Source: an uncultured Steroidobacter sp. (GTDB lineage: Bacteria; Pseudomonadota; Gammaproteobacteria; Steroidobacterales; Steroidobacteraceae). From it: 54,675 nucleotides of DNA. How positions within the stretch are numbered: position 1 is the stretch's first letter; every line of letters begins with the position of its first letter. The notes below the pieces were generated by a model, which worked only from the letters and a program-made list of their open reading frames with translations, was not told the DNA's origin and did no database searches. Positions 7,839 to 17,122 of the stretch are shown piece by piece. The position numbers and the translations under genes were made by a program. The DNA lies in the NCBI GenBank assembly GCA_946478975.1, contig CAMLEO010000011.1, positions 1 through 54,675 on the forward strand, given 5' to 3'.

Positions 7839-8780
7839 CTACTTCCTGGGAAGATGGACCTCGGCCAGCATGCAACGCACGCTGCCGCCGCCGAGCCGTT
7901 CGATGGTGGGAATGGCGGTGGCGACGATCGCGCCGGCGCTCGATTCCAGGGTTTTGCGCTGGACCGGCGTCAGCACATCGCGCGCTCGTTCAGACATCGC
8001 AATGACGCTGCCCGTGCGCGACGAGCCGAGCTCCAGCATGTTGCCCGCAAAGCCGGCCATCTGCTCCAGCGTGAGCTCGACGATGGCCCGGCCGGATTTC
8101 TGCAACGTATCCAGCACCGCAGCTCGCTCGTCCTCGCGAATCGCGCCAGTGCAGACGGCTGCGAAACGTTCGCCCACCGACATCAACACGTTGGTGTGGT
8201 AGATCGCCGCGCCGTTGGCATCGTGCGCTTCGAACGCGACGATGTCGTAATCGAGCTGTTGCGCGAAGTCGCCGAGCACGTCGAGATCGGTCCGCGGCGA
8301 CACGCAGGCGTAAGCGACACGATGCACGCGATCGAGCACCAAGCTGCCGGTGCCTTCGAGAAAGCGGCCGGTCTGCTCGTGACGAGTCAGGTCGATCACT
8401 CGCGAGGCGCGAAAGCCATGCTTCGCGCTCAGCGCTTCGATGACATCGAGGCGCCGCTCCAGCCGCCGGTTCTCCGCCATCATCGGATACAGCACGACCG
8501 TGCCGTCGGCGTGAAAGCTCACCCAATTGTTGGGAAAAATCGAGTCCGGCGTGTGCGGCTCGATCGTGTCTTCGAACGCATGCACCGTCACGCCCGCTTG
8601 GTCCAAGGCCGTGGCCAAAGCTTCGAACTCGCGCAGCGCCGCCGCCTGGTTCGCGGCGTCAATGGCGCCGGCGTCTCGATCCTGAAAGCTGTTGGACGCC
8701 TGGGTCTGCGGATTGCCGGCGAAGGCCACCGGCCGGATCATCATGACATCTGGGGCGATTTGCTGGTCGGGCGGGCGCAT
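7839..8780 (-). CDS. ctlX: CtlX-type citrulline/arginine deiminase-like hydrolase
   Basis: The 313-residue protein belongs to the guanidine-group-modifying superfamily. It shows MMIRPVAFAGNPQT at the N-terminus, FPNNWVSFHADG near residue 83, GTGSLVLDR near 143, the catalytic-type histidine in YHTNVLMSVG near 195, and the C-terminal GGGSVRCMLAEVHLP with the nucleophilic cysteine. These match the CtlX subfamily, annotated as citrulline-utilisation hydrolases. It stands 48 nt downstream of the exopolysaccharide block and marks its boundary. Confidence 0.85.
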   Translation of the reverse strand: MRPPDQQIAPDVMMIRPVAFAGNPQTQASNSFQDRDAGAIDAANQAAALREFEALATALDQAGVTVHAFEDTIEPHTPDSIFPNNWVSFHADGTVVLYPMMAENRRLERRLDVIEALSAKHGFRASRVIDLTRHEQTGRFLEGTGSLVLDRVHRVAYACVSPRTDLDVLGDFAQQLDYDIVAFEAHDANGAAIYHTNVLMSVGERFAAVCTGAIREDERAAVLDTLQKSGRAIVELTLEQMAGFAGNMLELGSSRTGSVIAMSERARDVLTPVQRKTLESSAGAIVATAIPTIERLGGGSVRCMLAEVHLPRK

Positions 8781-8828
8781 CTTTCCTCCCCCACGACGGG
8801 GTGCCCGACATTATAAGCGGCGCGCGCC

Positions 8829-10823
8829 CTACTTCAGCTCGATGCTCAGCCGGGTGATGAACCGCGCCGCGCCGGTGATTCGACCGCTCATGACGACCGT
8901 GGCCGTCGGCTCCTTGGCGTCGAAACTGCGGGAAATCCAGCCTGACGGCTCGGGCTTTTCCACGCCGCGACGGATATCGCAGCGCAGGCCGTCGGGAATG
9001 CTCATGGCCAGCGCCACATCGTCGCGAGTGGCGCGCACGACCGAGCCCTCCAGCTCGACGGTGCATTGCTCGGCGAAGTGCCAGAAAATCTCCACCTCGT
9101 GAGCACCGCTGCCGAGCAGCTCGTCGGTGACTTGCACGCGCGAATGTTCTTTGTCGAACAGGATCTCGCGCCGATGCGTCACCGGATGTTTCAAACGCGT
9201 GTAACCATCGTGACTGGCGACCCATCGATCCATCAGCGGCGTGCGCTCGATCGCGATCACCTGGGCCTGCGCATGTTTGACCCACAGGAAGTTGCCGCCG
9301 CTCACGGACTGATCGACGCCATCGATTCGAACGGTGTTGTGCGCCGAGGTGCCTTTGAAATAATCGCGCCACATACGCTGGGTGTGATACGCGTAGGTGC
9401 CGGGGTCGATCAGCAACTCTCGCCCGCCGGCGCTCAACGTGAACGACAACGCATCGGCGTGCCCGTGGGCGGCAATCGACAGGAAACCCAGCGGCCCCGC
9501 GTCCGCGACGATGCGCACTTCGCGACGGGTCTCGAACCGATCGCCCAATATGAAATATCCAGCGCGCAGGAAATCGCGACGGATCGGCAGCGAGATTTGT
9601 GACATATCGATGCCGTCGTACTTCGCGGCGGCCGCGTCGCCCAACAGCCAGCGAGTCTTGTCGTCGAGCACGCCGCCGGGCATGAGCGACTTGAACTTGA
9701 ACTCGGCGGAATCGAACAGTGCCGCGCCGGTCGCCAGCAGCGATCGATACACATCAACCTTCGGATCGGGATCGAGCCGCGCAATGATCGCGTCGTCGGC
9801 ATCGCCGAAATTCGGCACGTGCCCGTCCGCATCCATGATGCTGGCGATGTATTCGAGCATCCGGCGCAGTCGTTGCCAGTACGCGGTACTGAAGTCACAA
9901 GCGTTGGCGCGCGCGATCAGGCCGCTGACGATCATCATGTCGGCGACTTCGTGGTGATACCAGTTCGCCTGCTCGCGATTGACGCCGTCTTCGCCGTTCT
10001 GAAGCAGCATCTCGCGTTCCAGCTCGCGCCTCGCGGTATTTCTCCAACGCGCACTCCGTTTCCATAGCGGCCAGGTGACGGCAGCGATGAACAACCCCAT
10101 CAATTCGCCGAGCAAATGATTGTTGGCCGATGAGTAGCGCGAGAAATGTCCGGCGATGAACTGGCAGTGCTGGTAAATGCTGGTCAACCAGCGCTGTTTG
10201 AACGCTTCGCCCGTGGCGCCTTGGAAAATCGTCGCTGAATCGCCGCCGAGCAGATGCCACGCGAACGACCAGTTCACCAATCGAATCGCATGTTCGAGGC
10301 TGCTGGTCCAATGCACGCCCGACGGATACGGACATTGATCGAACCACGACTCCAGCAGCACGCGGCAGCCCTGCGCGTAGCTGTCGTCATGTGACAGGTG
10401 CCAGGCCTGCGCGAGCGTGACGAACTGCGAGTGCCGGCTCGGCTCCCACAGATATTTGATGTCGCCGACCAGGGACTCGTCGCGATAGTTCAGCGTCTTG
10501 CCGAAACGCAGCGGCGCCTGCCTGCCGGTCTTGGGATCGCGATTCCATTGCGGTGGAAATCCCAGCTCGGCCGCGGGCAGCGCGAACACCGGAAAACGGC
10601 CGGCAAGAATCTCATCTGCCGCGCGCCGATACTTGTCGATATCGAAATGAACCGGCAGCGTTGCGACCCAGGCGGCGCCGGTCTGGCCACGCGCGGGCGG
10701 CGGAGGCTCGTTCGAATGCAAACCGAACTGCTCCACGCTCGCTTGCACGCGCTGCTTCACGCGATAGCCGACTTCCCAACCGCTCATCGCCGACAGACGA
10801 TGCAGCTTCCATTTCAAGCTCAT
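8829..10823 (-). CDS. Heparinase II/III family protein (alginate-lyase-like)
   Basis: The 664-residue protein has an N-terminal alpha/alpha toroid (about residues 60-350, with HLSHDDSYAQ and WTSSLEHAIRLVNWSFAWH) and a C-terminal beta-sandwich heparinase II/III domain (HGHADALSFTLSAGGRELLIDPGTY, residues ~445-470, and DYFKGTSAHNTVRIDG). Such proteins are uronic-acid polysaccharide lyases; in Wzx/Wzy loci they often occur without an obvious signal peptide, as here, so the site of action is open. It is the last gene of the minus-strand operon starting at 16960. Given the dehydrogenase at 45791 the substrate may contain uronic acid (inference). Confidence 0.85.
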   Translation of the reverse strand: MSLKWKLHRLSAMSGWEVGYRVKQRVQASVEQFGLHSNEPPPPARGQTGAAWVATLPVHFDIDKYRRAADEILAGRFPVFALPAAELGFPPQWNRDPKTGRQAPLRFGKTLNYRDESLVGDIKYLWEPSRHSQFVTLAQAWHLSHDDSYAQGCRVLLESWFDQCPYPSGVHWTSSLEHAIRLVNWSFAWHLLGGDSATIFQGATGEAFKQRWLTSIYQHCQFIAGHFSRYSSANNHLLGELMGLFIAAVTWPLWKRSARWRNTARRELEREMLLQNGEDGVNREQANWYHHEVADMMIVSGLIARANACDFSTAYWQRLRRMLEYIASIMDADGHVPNFGDADDAIIARLDPDPKVDVYRSLLATGAALFDSAEFKFKSLMPGGVLDDKTRWLLGDAAAAKYDGIDMSQISLPIRRDFLRAGYFILGDRFETRREVRIVADAGPLGFLSIAAHGHADALSFTLSAGGRELLIDPGTYAYHTQRMWRDYFKGTSAHNTVRIDGVDQSVSGGNFLWVKHAQAQVIAIERTPLMDRWVASHDGYTRLKHPVTHRREILFDKEHSRVQVTDELLGSGAHEVEIFWHFAEQCTVELEGSVVRATRDDVALAMSIPDGLRCDIRRGVEKPEPSGWISRSFDAKEPTATVVMSGRITGAARFITRLSIELK

Positions 10824-10829
10824 GAGTGC

Positions 10830-12203
10830 TCATGCACCATTCATTATCGAACAGGCGCCGTGAGCCCGGGTCGTATTCAGGAGCTCTTTGACCGCTGCGC
10901 GATGAATGACGAACGGAGTCTTGCCGCGCGCCGTACGTTCGAGCGCGTTCACGGCGCGAATCTCGACCTGCATGGTCTTCGGCAATTTTTCACGCACGTT
11001 GCGCAGGAGCCGCTCGCGGTCGAGCTCGCAAAAATCCTCTTCGGGCAGCACCTGGATCAGGACGCGCGCCGCGGTCTCCTGAATCACCTGGATGCGCGCA
11101 ATGTTCGGCACGTCGCGTTGGAAATGACTGATGCCCGTGACCTTCGCACCGTCCGGTGTGATCAGGATGTCACTATCGCGGCCGAGCACGCCGGAGAACG
11201 TGCGCAGTCCGAACGACAATTCCTGCAGTTCCTGCTCGCCCCACGTCGATGGCACACGGATCAAATCGCCGGTGCGATAACGGATCAGCGCCATGGATTG
11301 ATTCCACAGCGGCGTGCCGACGATCTCGTACAGATTGTGCTCGCCTTCGCGGCCGGCGGGCTCGAACTCCACGTGCGCATAACCCGGCAGGAAACGATAC
11401 GCGCCCGGCTCGGTCGCATAAGCGAAGGCAACGCGCTCGGCCTGGCCGTAATAATCGAGCAACCTGCAGCTCAGGCGCTCCAGCGCGGCGTGCCACACGC
11501 GATCGTGCAGCACTTCCGAAGAACACAGCACGGCCGGGATGTGAATCTTCTTGCCCAAGCGTTCCAGCAGCACGCACAGCGCTTCCAGCGACGTTGGATA
11601 GCCGAGCAGACAATCGGGGCTGAAATCTTCGAGTGCACGCGCGTAGTAATCTATGGTCGCCGCGTTCAGGTGGCTCGATGAAAACACAATCCGGCTGCCG
11701 CCACCGCCGTGCACCCAGTAAGGCGGTTTGAAATCGTTTGGATCCTTGATGCTGTCGGTGCGCAGCACGGCGCAGCGGCCGGAACGCGCATCGATGCCGA
11801 CCTTCTGCATCATTCGATCGATACAAACCTGCTCGACGACGATGGAGCGCAGCGAACGCACGATGGTCAACGGCGTTCCCGATGTGCCGCCAGTGCTCGC
11901 CTTCAGCGTGAATAACTGCGAGCCGCTGGCGAAGGCGGCGGGCGCAGCTCGCACCTCACCCTTGGTCAACAGCGGCCAGCTCGCGATGTCGCCGCCGCCA
12001 CGGACGATGCGTCCGTAGCCGGTGCGGCTCGCTGGAAACAAAACTTCACTCAAGCGGTTCAGCGTCCACCGGCGACGCTCGGCAAAGTCGGCCTGTTCGA
12101 GACGCTCCAGCTCGCGCTGGGCGTCGGCGTAGAACAAGGGATTGCGACGGACCGCGGCATCCCCGACCTGCAACTGCTTGAGCTTCTTAACGAGAGCTTG
12201 CAT
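10830..12203 (-). CDS. CapK/PaaK-like adenylate-forming ligase
   Basis: The start is taken as the ATG at 12203 (MQALVKKLKQLQVG); the longer open frame upstream lies inside the preceding gene. The 457-residue product resembles phenylacetate-CoA ligase relatives called CapK: the phosphate loop STGGTSGTPL near residue 110, LLDYYGQAERVAFAY near 255 and RYRTGDLI near 317. These enzymes activate a carboxylic acid as an adenylate. In capsule clusters they are thought to prepare an acyl group for attachment to the glycan. It overlaps the upstream glycosyltransferase gene by 17 nt. Confidence 0.82.
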   Translation of the reverse strand: MQALVKKLKQLQVGDAAVRRNPLFYADAQRELERLEQADFAERRRWTLNRLSEVLFPASRTGYGRIVRGGGDIASWPLLTKGEVRAAPAAFASGSQLFTLKASTGGTSGTPLTIVRSLRSIVVEQVCIDRMMQKVGIDARSGRCAVLRTDSIKDPNDFKPPYWVHGGGGSRIVFSSSHLNAATIDYYARALEDFSPDCLLGYPTSLEALCVLLERLGKKIHIPAVLCSSEVLHDRVWHAALERLSCRLLDYYGQAERVAFAYATEPGAYRFLPGYAHVEFEPAGREGEHNLYEIVGTPLWNQSMALIRYRTGDLIRVPSTWGEQELQELSFGLRTFSGVLGRDSDILITPDGAKVTGISHFQRDVPNIARIQVIQETAARVLIQVLPEEDFCELDRERLLRNVREKLPKTMQVEIRAVNALERTARGKTPFVIHRAAVKELLNTTRAHGACSIMNGA

Positions 12204-13299
12204 GTGACTGACTCGCCCGCGCCTCGCGACGCGTATTGTTTTTTGCCAACGAGCGGTACACCGCACACATGCGGTTCGAATACTGCTTCACGCACAACGG
12301 CTCGACGGTCGCCCGCGCCAGCCGTCCCATGTATCTGCGCTGCTCGTCTCGAGCGACCAGTTTCTCGATTGCCCTCGCCAATTGCGGTACGTCGGCCGGC
12401 GGCACCAGAAAGCCGTTGGCGCCGTCGATCACATATTCGGGAATGCTGCCGACGGGCGTGCAGATCGGCGGCAGGCCCCAGGCCATCGCTTCCAGCAACG
12501 ACATCGGCAGGCCTTCCGTATGCGACGGCAGGACGAACGCGTTCGCCGAAGCCAGCAATCGATCTCGCTCGGCGGGGTCGACCCACTCCCGAATCTCGAC
12601 GATGTCCTGCACGCCCAGGCTGGTCGCGCGTTCACGCAGTTGCGCCAGCTCGCCATTGCCAGCCAATGTGAAATGCACACGCGCCCGGCACTCGGGTGAC
12701 AACTGCGCGAGAGCTTCCACCAGGTCGAACACGCCTTTACGTCGCGTGATCAAGCCGAAATAAACAAACCGCACGGTGCCGGACTCGTCGCGCTCGGGCA
12801 CGGCGTCGGGCAGCACCACCGGATTGGGCGCCACGACGATGCGATGTTTGGGAATGCCGATGGATTCGAAGAACTCGCGCCAGCCTTCACCCAGAACGAC
12901 GAGCCGCTTGGCACGCAGCAATGTTCCCAATGTCACGGAACGAGCAGCGGGCGACATTTGCGCCCAGTGGGTCCGGTAATAGCCGCCGTGCGCGTGCATG
13001 ATCACGTTCGCGCCGAATGCCATCGCCAGGCGCGCCATGATGATCTTGCGAACGTTGCTCGCACCGCTGGCGAAATGGATGTGCACGACATCCGGGTGTT
13101 TGCGCAGCTCCCATGCCAGCAGCGCGAGCGATTTAGCAAACGTGGCTGCCTTGGCCCACTTGCTGCCATCGACCATGGTCGCGACGTGAGTGGCGTGAAC
13201 GTCGTCCGGCAGCGCATTCAGCAGCAGCCGCTGAACTCCGGACACACCGCCGCGAACTTTCAAGCCGGGGCCGACCATCACGATGTTGGCGTCACGCAT
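12187..13299 (-). CDS. Glycosyltransferase family 4 (GT-B)
   Basis: The 370-residue protein has the GT4 architecture: an N-terminal Rossmann half with GPGLKVRGGVSGVQRLLL, a linker, and a C-terminal nucleotide-sugar half with FVYFGLITRRKGVFDLVEAL near residue 185. The E-x7-E signature HTEGLPMSLLEAMAWGLP lies near residue 280, followed by GANGFLVPPAD. It acts on the cytoplasmic side of the inner membrane. Sugar specificity cannot be read. Its start overlaps the stop of the upstream glycosyltransferase by 8 nt (ATGCGTGA), indicating translational coupling. Confidence 0.88.
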   Translation of the reverse strand: MRDANIVMVGPGLKVRGGVSGVQRLLLNALPDDVHATHVATMVDGSKWAKAATFAKSLALLAWELRKHPDVVHIHFASGASNVRKIIMARLAMAFGANVIMHAHGGYYRTHWAQMSPAARSVTLGTLLRAKRLVVLGEGWREFFESIGIPKHRIVVAPNPVVLPDAVPERDESGTVRFVYFGLITRRKGVFDLVEALAQLSPECRARVHFTLAGNGELAQLRERATSLGVQDIVEIREWVDPAERDRLLASANAFVLPSHTEGLPMSLLEAMAWGLPPICTPVGSIPEYVIDGANGFLVPPADVPQLARAIEKLVARDEQRRYMGRLARATVEPLCVKQYSNRMCAVYRSLAKNNTRREARASQSHASSR

Positions 13300-14410
13300 G
13301 GCTCACCGCCTGGCGGGATCCCAACAGGGACTGGTAAGCGCTCAGCATGCCTTCCCAGGAGAATGTTTGCTGCGCTCGTATCATCGCCGCCGCAGCCATT
13401 CGAGTGCGCATCACGTGATCGGTGCGCAGCTGATTCAGCAGCCCCGGCAAGCGTTGCGGCAGCTCTTCGACATCGACGATGTAACCTTCGCGCCCTGCTT
13501 CGATCATCTCGCCGGCGCCGCCAGTTCGAGTCAGGATCACCGGCACCTGCATCGCCAGCGCTTCGAGTGCCGCGTTCGAGAATGTTTCGGACAGCGACGG
13601 CAGCACGAACACATCGAACAGCTTGAGCGCGACGCGCACATCGGCCAGCGCACCGGTGAAGGTCACGGCATTCGAGATGCCCCGCTCGGCCGCGCGACGT
13701 TCCAGCGCTTCCCGCATCGGGCCGTCGCCGACCAGCATCAGATGCACATCGGCGTTCGCGGCTCGCAGCTCGGCGATGACATCGACCAACGGCAGCTGAT
13801 TCTTTTCCCGCGCCAGGCGGCCGACGCTACCGACAACGAACGTGTTCTCGCCGATCCCATAGCGAGCGCGCAGCTCCGCCACGCCAACGCGCGACGGCGT
13901 GAATCGTGAGATGTCGACGCCGTTATAAATCACGCTGGAACGCGGCCGCATGGGGCTGTGCGGCGACAACCACACATCTCGCTGCAGCTCGCAGCCGTAC
14001 ACGGTCCAGTCGAGATGACGGATCACGCGCGTGTAGAAACTTTGCTTGAGCCGGGCGCCATCCATTTTGGTGGTATTCATCAAGCCGATCGTGCGTGCTT
14101 TATGACGGGCCCAGCGGCTCGCCGTCAGCACGTACAACGACGGATAGAGATTCACGGAAAGCACATTGCGCGGCCGCAGGTCGTCGATCAGCCGGCTGAG
14201 CGCTGCGTTCGCCTTCAAGGAAAAGCGCCCCTGGCGAGCCAGGAAATGAGTGCCGACCTGCGGCTGGATGTCCTTGAGCAAGGTCGTGGGCTCGTTGAGA
14301 TAGGCGATGCCGATCTGCATGCCGCGCGCGCTCAACGAATTTGCCAGGCGTACAACTTTCTTTTCCGAGCCGCCGACCGCGAGGTTGTTGAGCACGAACA
14401 GCGCGTCCAT
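13292..14410 (-). CDS. Glycosyltransferase family 4 (GT-B)
   Basis: The chosen ATG at 14410 has GGAG seven bases upstream and begins the first beta strand (MDALFVLNNLAVGGSEKKVV). An alternative ATG at 14476, four bases after the preceding stop, would add 22 residues. The 372-residue product carries VGSVGRLAREKNQLPLVDVI near residue 195 and the E-x7-E motif SLSETFSNAALEALAMQVPV near 275. It would add one sugar to the lipid-linked repeat unit. It sits mid-operon between two other GT4 genes. Confidence 0.87.
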   Translation of the reverse strand: MDALFVLNNLAVGGSEKKVVRLANSLSARGMQIGIAYLNEPTTLLKDIQPQVGTHFLARQGRFSLKANAALSRLIDDLRPRNVLSVNLYPSLYVLTASRWARHKARTIGLMNTTKMDGARLKQSFYTRVIRHLDWTVYGCELQRDVWLSPHSPMRPRSSVIYNGVDISRFTPSRVGVAELRARYGIGENTFVVGSVGRLAREKNQLPLVDVIAELRAANADVHLMLVGDGPMREALERRAAERGISNAVTFTGALADVRVALKLFDVFVLPSLSETFSNAALEALAMQVPVILTRTGGAGEMIEAGREGYIVDVEELPQRLPGLLNQLRTDHVMRTRMAAAAMIRAQQTFSWEGMLSAYQSLLGSRQAVSHA

Positions 14411-14480
14411 GCCGCCGCTCCGAGGCGCCGTGCGCAGGCCGTCGACCGGCCGCTGAAGCTGTGACTGCGCGCCCATGAAC

Positions 14481-15617
14481 TCAACCACTGGTGCCGTATT
14501 GCAGAGCCGGAGATGTCTCGATCGCGGCGAGCATCTCCAGGTAGCGACTGGCGATGTGCTTGGCGCCGAATGTCGCCATCGCATAGGCACGAGCCCGCTC
14601 ACCGGCGCGCTCGCGCTCCTGCGAATCCTCCAGGAATGTTTGAATCGCTTTGGCCATGTCGTCGACATCGGCAGCCGTGCGCCCGAGCTGACGCTGTTTG
14701 ATCAACGAATCAGGATCGAAAAAGGTCACTACCGGCACGCCGCGCACCCAGGCCTGCAGGAACGTGTTCGGGAAGCCTTCGATTTCCGAGGTGTTCAGAA
14801 AAATTCGGGCACGACTGAACAGATCGCCGACCTCGGCATAAGGCACGGCACCAGGACAGGTGACATTCGGCAGCTGGCTCGCCGCTTCGGTCACCGCACG
14901 GTAGTAATCCTCGGCGCCCGGCAGCGCACCGCCGGCGACCACGAACTTCACATGCGGCAGGCGCCGAGCGAGGTCCAGAACGACTTCGGGTCGCTTCACC
15001 GGACGGAGATTGGACACCCACAGCACGTCGATATCTTTCTGCGGCGGCGGGCCGCTCGGCATGTCCACCGCCATGTCGAGCACTTCGCTCTTCAAACCAT
15101 AGTTTTTTCGCAGCAGCGTGCGCTGCTGTTCGCTCTGCGCGACGATCAAGTCGGCGTTGCGTAAGCCGTACTCGTAAATCTTGCGATCGCGCCAGTAACG
15201 GATCAGCTGCTTGCCCGGGATGCACGCCAGGTCCGAAGCAATGCGCGATATGAAACGTTTGCCGTGTCGCCGGCAATACCACGCCGTAATGCCCGTGGGC
15301 GCGCCAGCCGGCGATTGATAATAGACATCGGCATCGATCTCGCGCATCGCATTGATCATTCCCGTGAGCCGCGGATGCGCGAACCTGAAGACTGGAATGC
15401 CTTCGTTGCGTGAGTATGGAGCAACGGCGCGAATGCCATCGACAGTGGTCACCCGGCCCTGGCCGTGATCGTGAACGATCATCGAGACATCGTGTCCCAG
15501 GTCGCGCCACGCCCGCGCCAGCAGCACGTGCTGCACGGATTCGCCGCCGACATATTTTGCGTCCTTCAAATTCGCCAGTTGCGGATAATCGTCCAGGCCA
15601 ACGATGCAGATCTTCAT
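14481..15617 (-). CDS. Glycosyltransferase family 4 (GT-B)
   Basis: The ATG at 15617 starts MKICIVGLDDYPQLANLKD; the frame is open beyond but overlaps the polymerase gene. The 378-residue protein has GGESVQHVLLARAWRDLGHD, a typical GT4 N-terminus, VSNLRPVKRPEVVLDLARRL near residue 205, and SEIEGFPNTFLQAWVRGVPV near 300. It is 29 nt downstream of the polymerase gene and shares its probable sigma-54 promoter. The acceptor is unknown. Confidence 0.87.
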   Translation of the reverse strand: MKICIVGLDDYPQLANLKDAKYVGGESVQHVLLARAWRDLGHDVSMIVHDHGQGRVTTVDGIRAVAPYSRNEGIPVFRFAHPRLTGMINAMREIDADVYYQSPAGAPTGITAWYCRRHGKRFISRIASDLACIPGKQLIRYWRDRKIYEYGLRNADLIVAQSEQQRTLLRKNYGLKSEVLDMAVDMPSGPPPQKDIDVLWVSNLRPVKRPEVVLDLARRLPHVKFVVAGGALPGAEDYYRAVTEAASQLPNVTCPGAVPYAEVGDLFSRARIFLNTSEIEGFPNTFLQAWVRGVPVVTFFDPDSLIKQRQLGRTAADVDDMAKAIQTFLEDSQERERAGERARAYAMATFGAKHIASRYLEMLAAIETSPALQYGTSG

Positions 15618-15646
15618 CTCGTTTCGATTCCAGATGCGTGTTGCGG

Positions 15647-16960
15647 TTACTGACGCACGGCGCCGACCCAGCCATACGGGTCGGCCTGACGCGGCCTCGA
15701 CGCCGGCCGCTGCTCGATGACCACCGGCTCCGGCACCGTCTCGCGCGCAAGCATTGCCAAACGCATCGACACTCCCGTGTAAGCCCAGAAATAAATCCAC
15801 GGCACATACAGGTCGACGAAAAACGTGGCGCTGGCATACGCGAGCGCGGCGAACACATAGCCGGCCAACGGCGCCCTGAGCGACGGCGTGGCGGCCGCAA
15901 ACGACTGCAGCGCGGTGCGAATCGGCGTCACCAGCAGCACCAGGCTGCAGATCAACCCCGGCAGCCCGAGGTTGAACCACTGCTGCAGGTAGTAGTTATG
16001 CGGCGAATATCGAAACGGCATGATCCAGTAGGAGTTCCAGCCGAAGCCGCTCAATAACGTCACCGGATGCTGAAACATCATGGCAATCGCAGTCGCCCAG
16101 ATTTCGGTGCGGCCGGACGACGTGCCGCTCATGTCCTTGGAGCTGAACTGCGCCACCACGCGCTCGTACAGCAGGTCGCCGAAGCCGGCACCGATCACCA
16201 GCGCCACTACCAGCACGCCGCCGATGCCCGCCAGCACGCCCCAGGTCATGATCTTTCCGAGCGACAGGTAACGGCGGAACAAGTACGCGCCAAACACTGC
16301 CGAGAAGAACACGGCAACGAACGCACCGCGAGACACCGTCATGATCAATGTGCCGCCGGTGAGCGTGGCGGCGCCGATCCAGAACCATCGCCACCAGCCT
16401 TTCACCGCAGCGGCCATCGCAATCGCTGCCGGCAATGTGAGCGCGACGAACGCGCCGTATTGGTTGGACTCGCCGACTGCACCCTGCACTCGCCCGTCGC
16501 CGCGACGTTCGATGTCGCCGATCTGCACGTAGCCCAACGCGTCCATCACTGCGACTGCGTGCGACACGATCCACGACAGCAGCAAACATTTGAGTACGAA
16601 CTGGGCGTCCTTCTCGTTCTTCGGGCCGTAGAAGAACACCAGGAAGAACAGCATGTAGTCGACGCCGCGGTTCTTTAAATCGAAGGCACTGGTGAGCGCG
16701 TCGTAACGCGGATAGTCGATGAACAGCACGATCGCGAGATAACTGAGAATCTGGTAGACGATCATCACGATGAAGGCGACGTTGATCGCCGTCAGTTGGA
16801 TCTTGAACTTGCGGCCCATGGAGTACGAGAACACCAAGCCCATCACCAGCAGATACAGAATGAAATTCTTGATCTTTACGCCGGGCGCGGGGCCCGGGTC
16901 CCAACTGAACACGCTGCTCAGGGTCAGGAAGAACGTCAGCGTGGCTAAGATCAAACGCAT
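15647..16960 (-). CDS. O-antigen ligase/polymerase family protein (Wzy-like)
   Basis: The ATG at 16960 has GAGG seven bases upstream; an in-frame upstream start lacks one. The 437-residue protein has about ten membrane segments and a large periplasmic loop ending in SGFGWNSYWIMPFRYSPHNYYLQQWFNLGLPG (roughly residues 310-340; the HNYYLQ part is the family hallmark). GESNQYGAFVALTLP near 180 is also typical. In a Wzx/Wzy locus the most likely role is polymerisation of the flipped repeat unit in the periplasm. It leads a six-gene operon running to 8829. Confidence 0.87.
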   Translation of the reverse strand: MRLILATLTFFLTLSSVFSWDPGPAPGVKIKNFILYLLVMGLVFSYSMGRKFKIQLTAINVAFIVMIVYQILSYLAIVLFIDYPRYDALTSAFDLKNRGVDYMLFFLVFFYGPKNEKDAQFVLKCLLLSWIVSHAVAVMDALGYVQIGDIERRGDGRVQGAVGESNQYGAFVALTLPAAIAMAAAVKGWWRWFWIGAATLTGGTLIMTVSRGAFVAVFFSAVFGAYLFRRYLSLGKIMTWGVLAGIGGVLVVALVIGAGFGDLLYERVVAQFSSKDMSGTSSGRTEIWATAIAMMFQHPVTLLSGFGWNSYWIMPFRYSPHNYYLQQWFNLGLPGLICSLVLLVTPIRTALQSFAAATPSLRAPLAGYVFAALAYASATFFVDLYVPWIYFWAYTGVSMRLAMLARETVPEPVVIEQRPASRPRQADPYGWVGAVRQ

Positions 16961-16997
16961 GAGCACCCTCGGTGCGAAACCGTCATCAACTCGGACG

Positions 16998-17013
16998 AGC
17001 AAGTTGCATACCA
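16998..17013 (-). promoter_or_regulatory. Predicted sigma-54 promoter for the wzy-like operon
   Basis: Reading on the minus strand, TGGTATGCAACTTGCT has GG-N10-GC spacing and matches the -24/-12 consensus TGGCACG-N4-TTGCW except for two C-to-T changes. The -12 GC is 38 nt before the start at 16960. It is one of eight such sites in this locus. Confidence 0.55.
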
Positions 17014-17064
17014 GCGCCGCGGCGGCGCGGCACCTGGCAGTCTCGGTTCAACACCGCCACTTTA

Positions 17065-17081
17065 GTTGTAATATTTGCAAC
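17065..17081. promoter_or_regulatory. Near-perfect dyad GTTGTAA-TAT-TTGCAAC
   Basis: A 17-bp inverted repeat with one mismatched pair lies about 55-70 bp upstream of the sigma-54 promoter at 16998-17013. The distance suits an enhancer or activator site. Related TTACAA/TTGCAA half-sites occur at 25016-25035 and near 23522; the link is speculative. Confidence 0.3.
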
Positions 17082-17122
17082 GAGCCGTCGATTCCTTACA
17101 TTCAACACCTGACATTCAACGA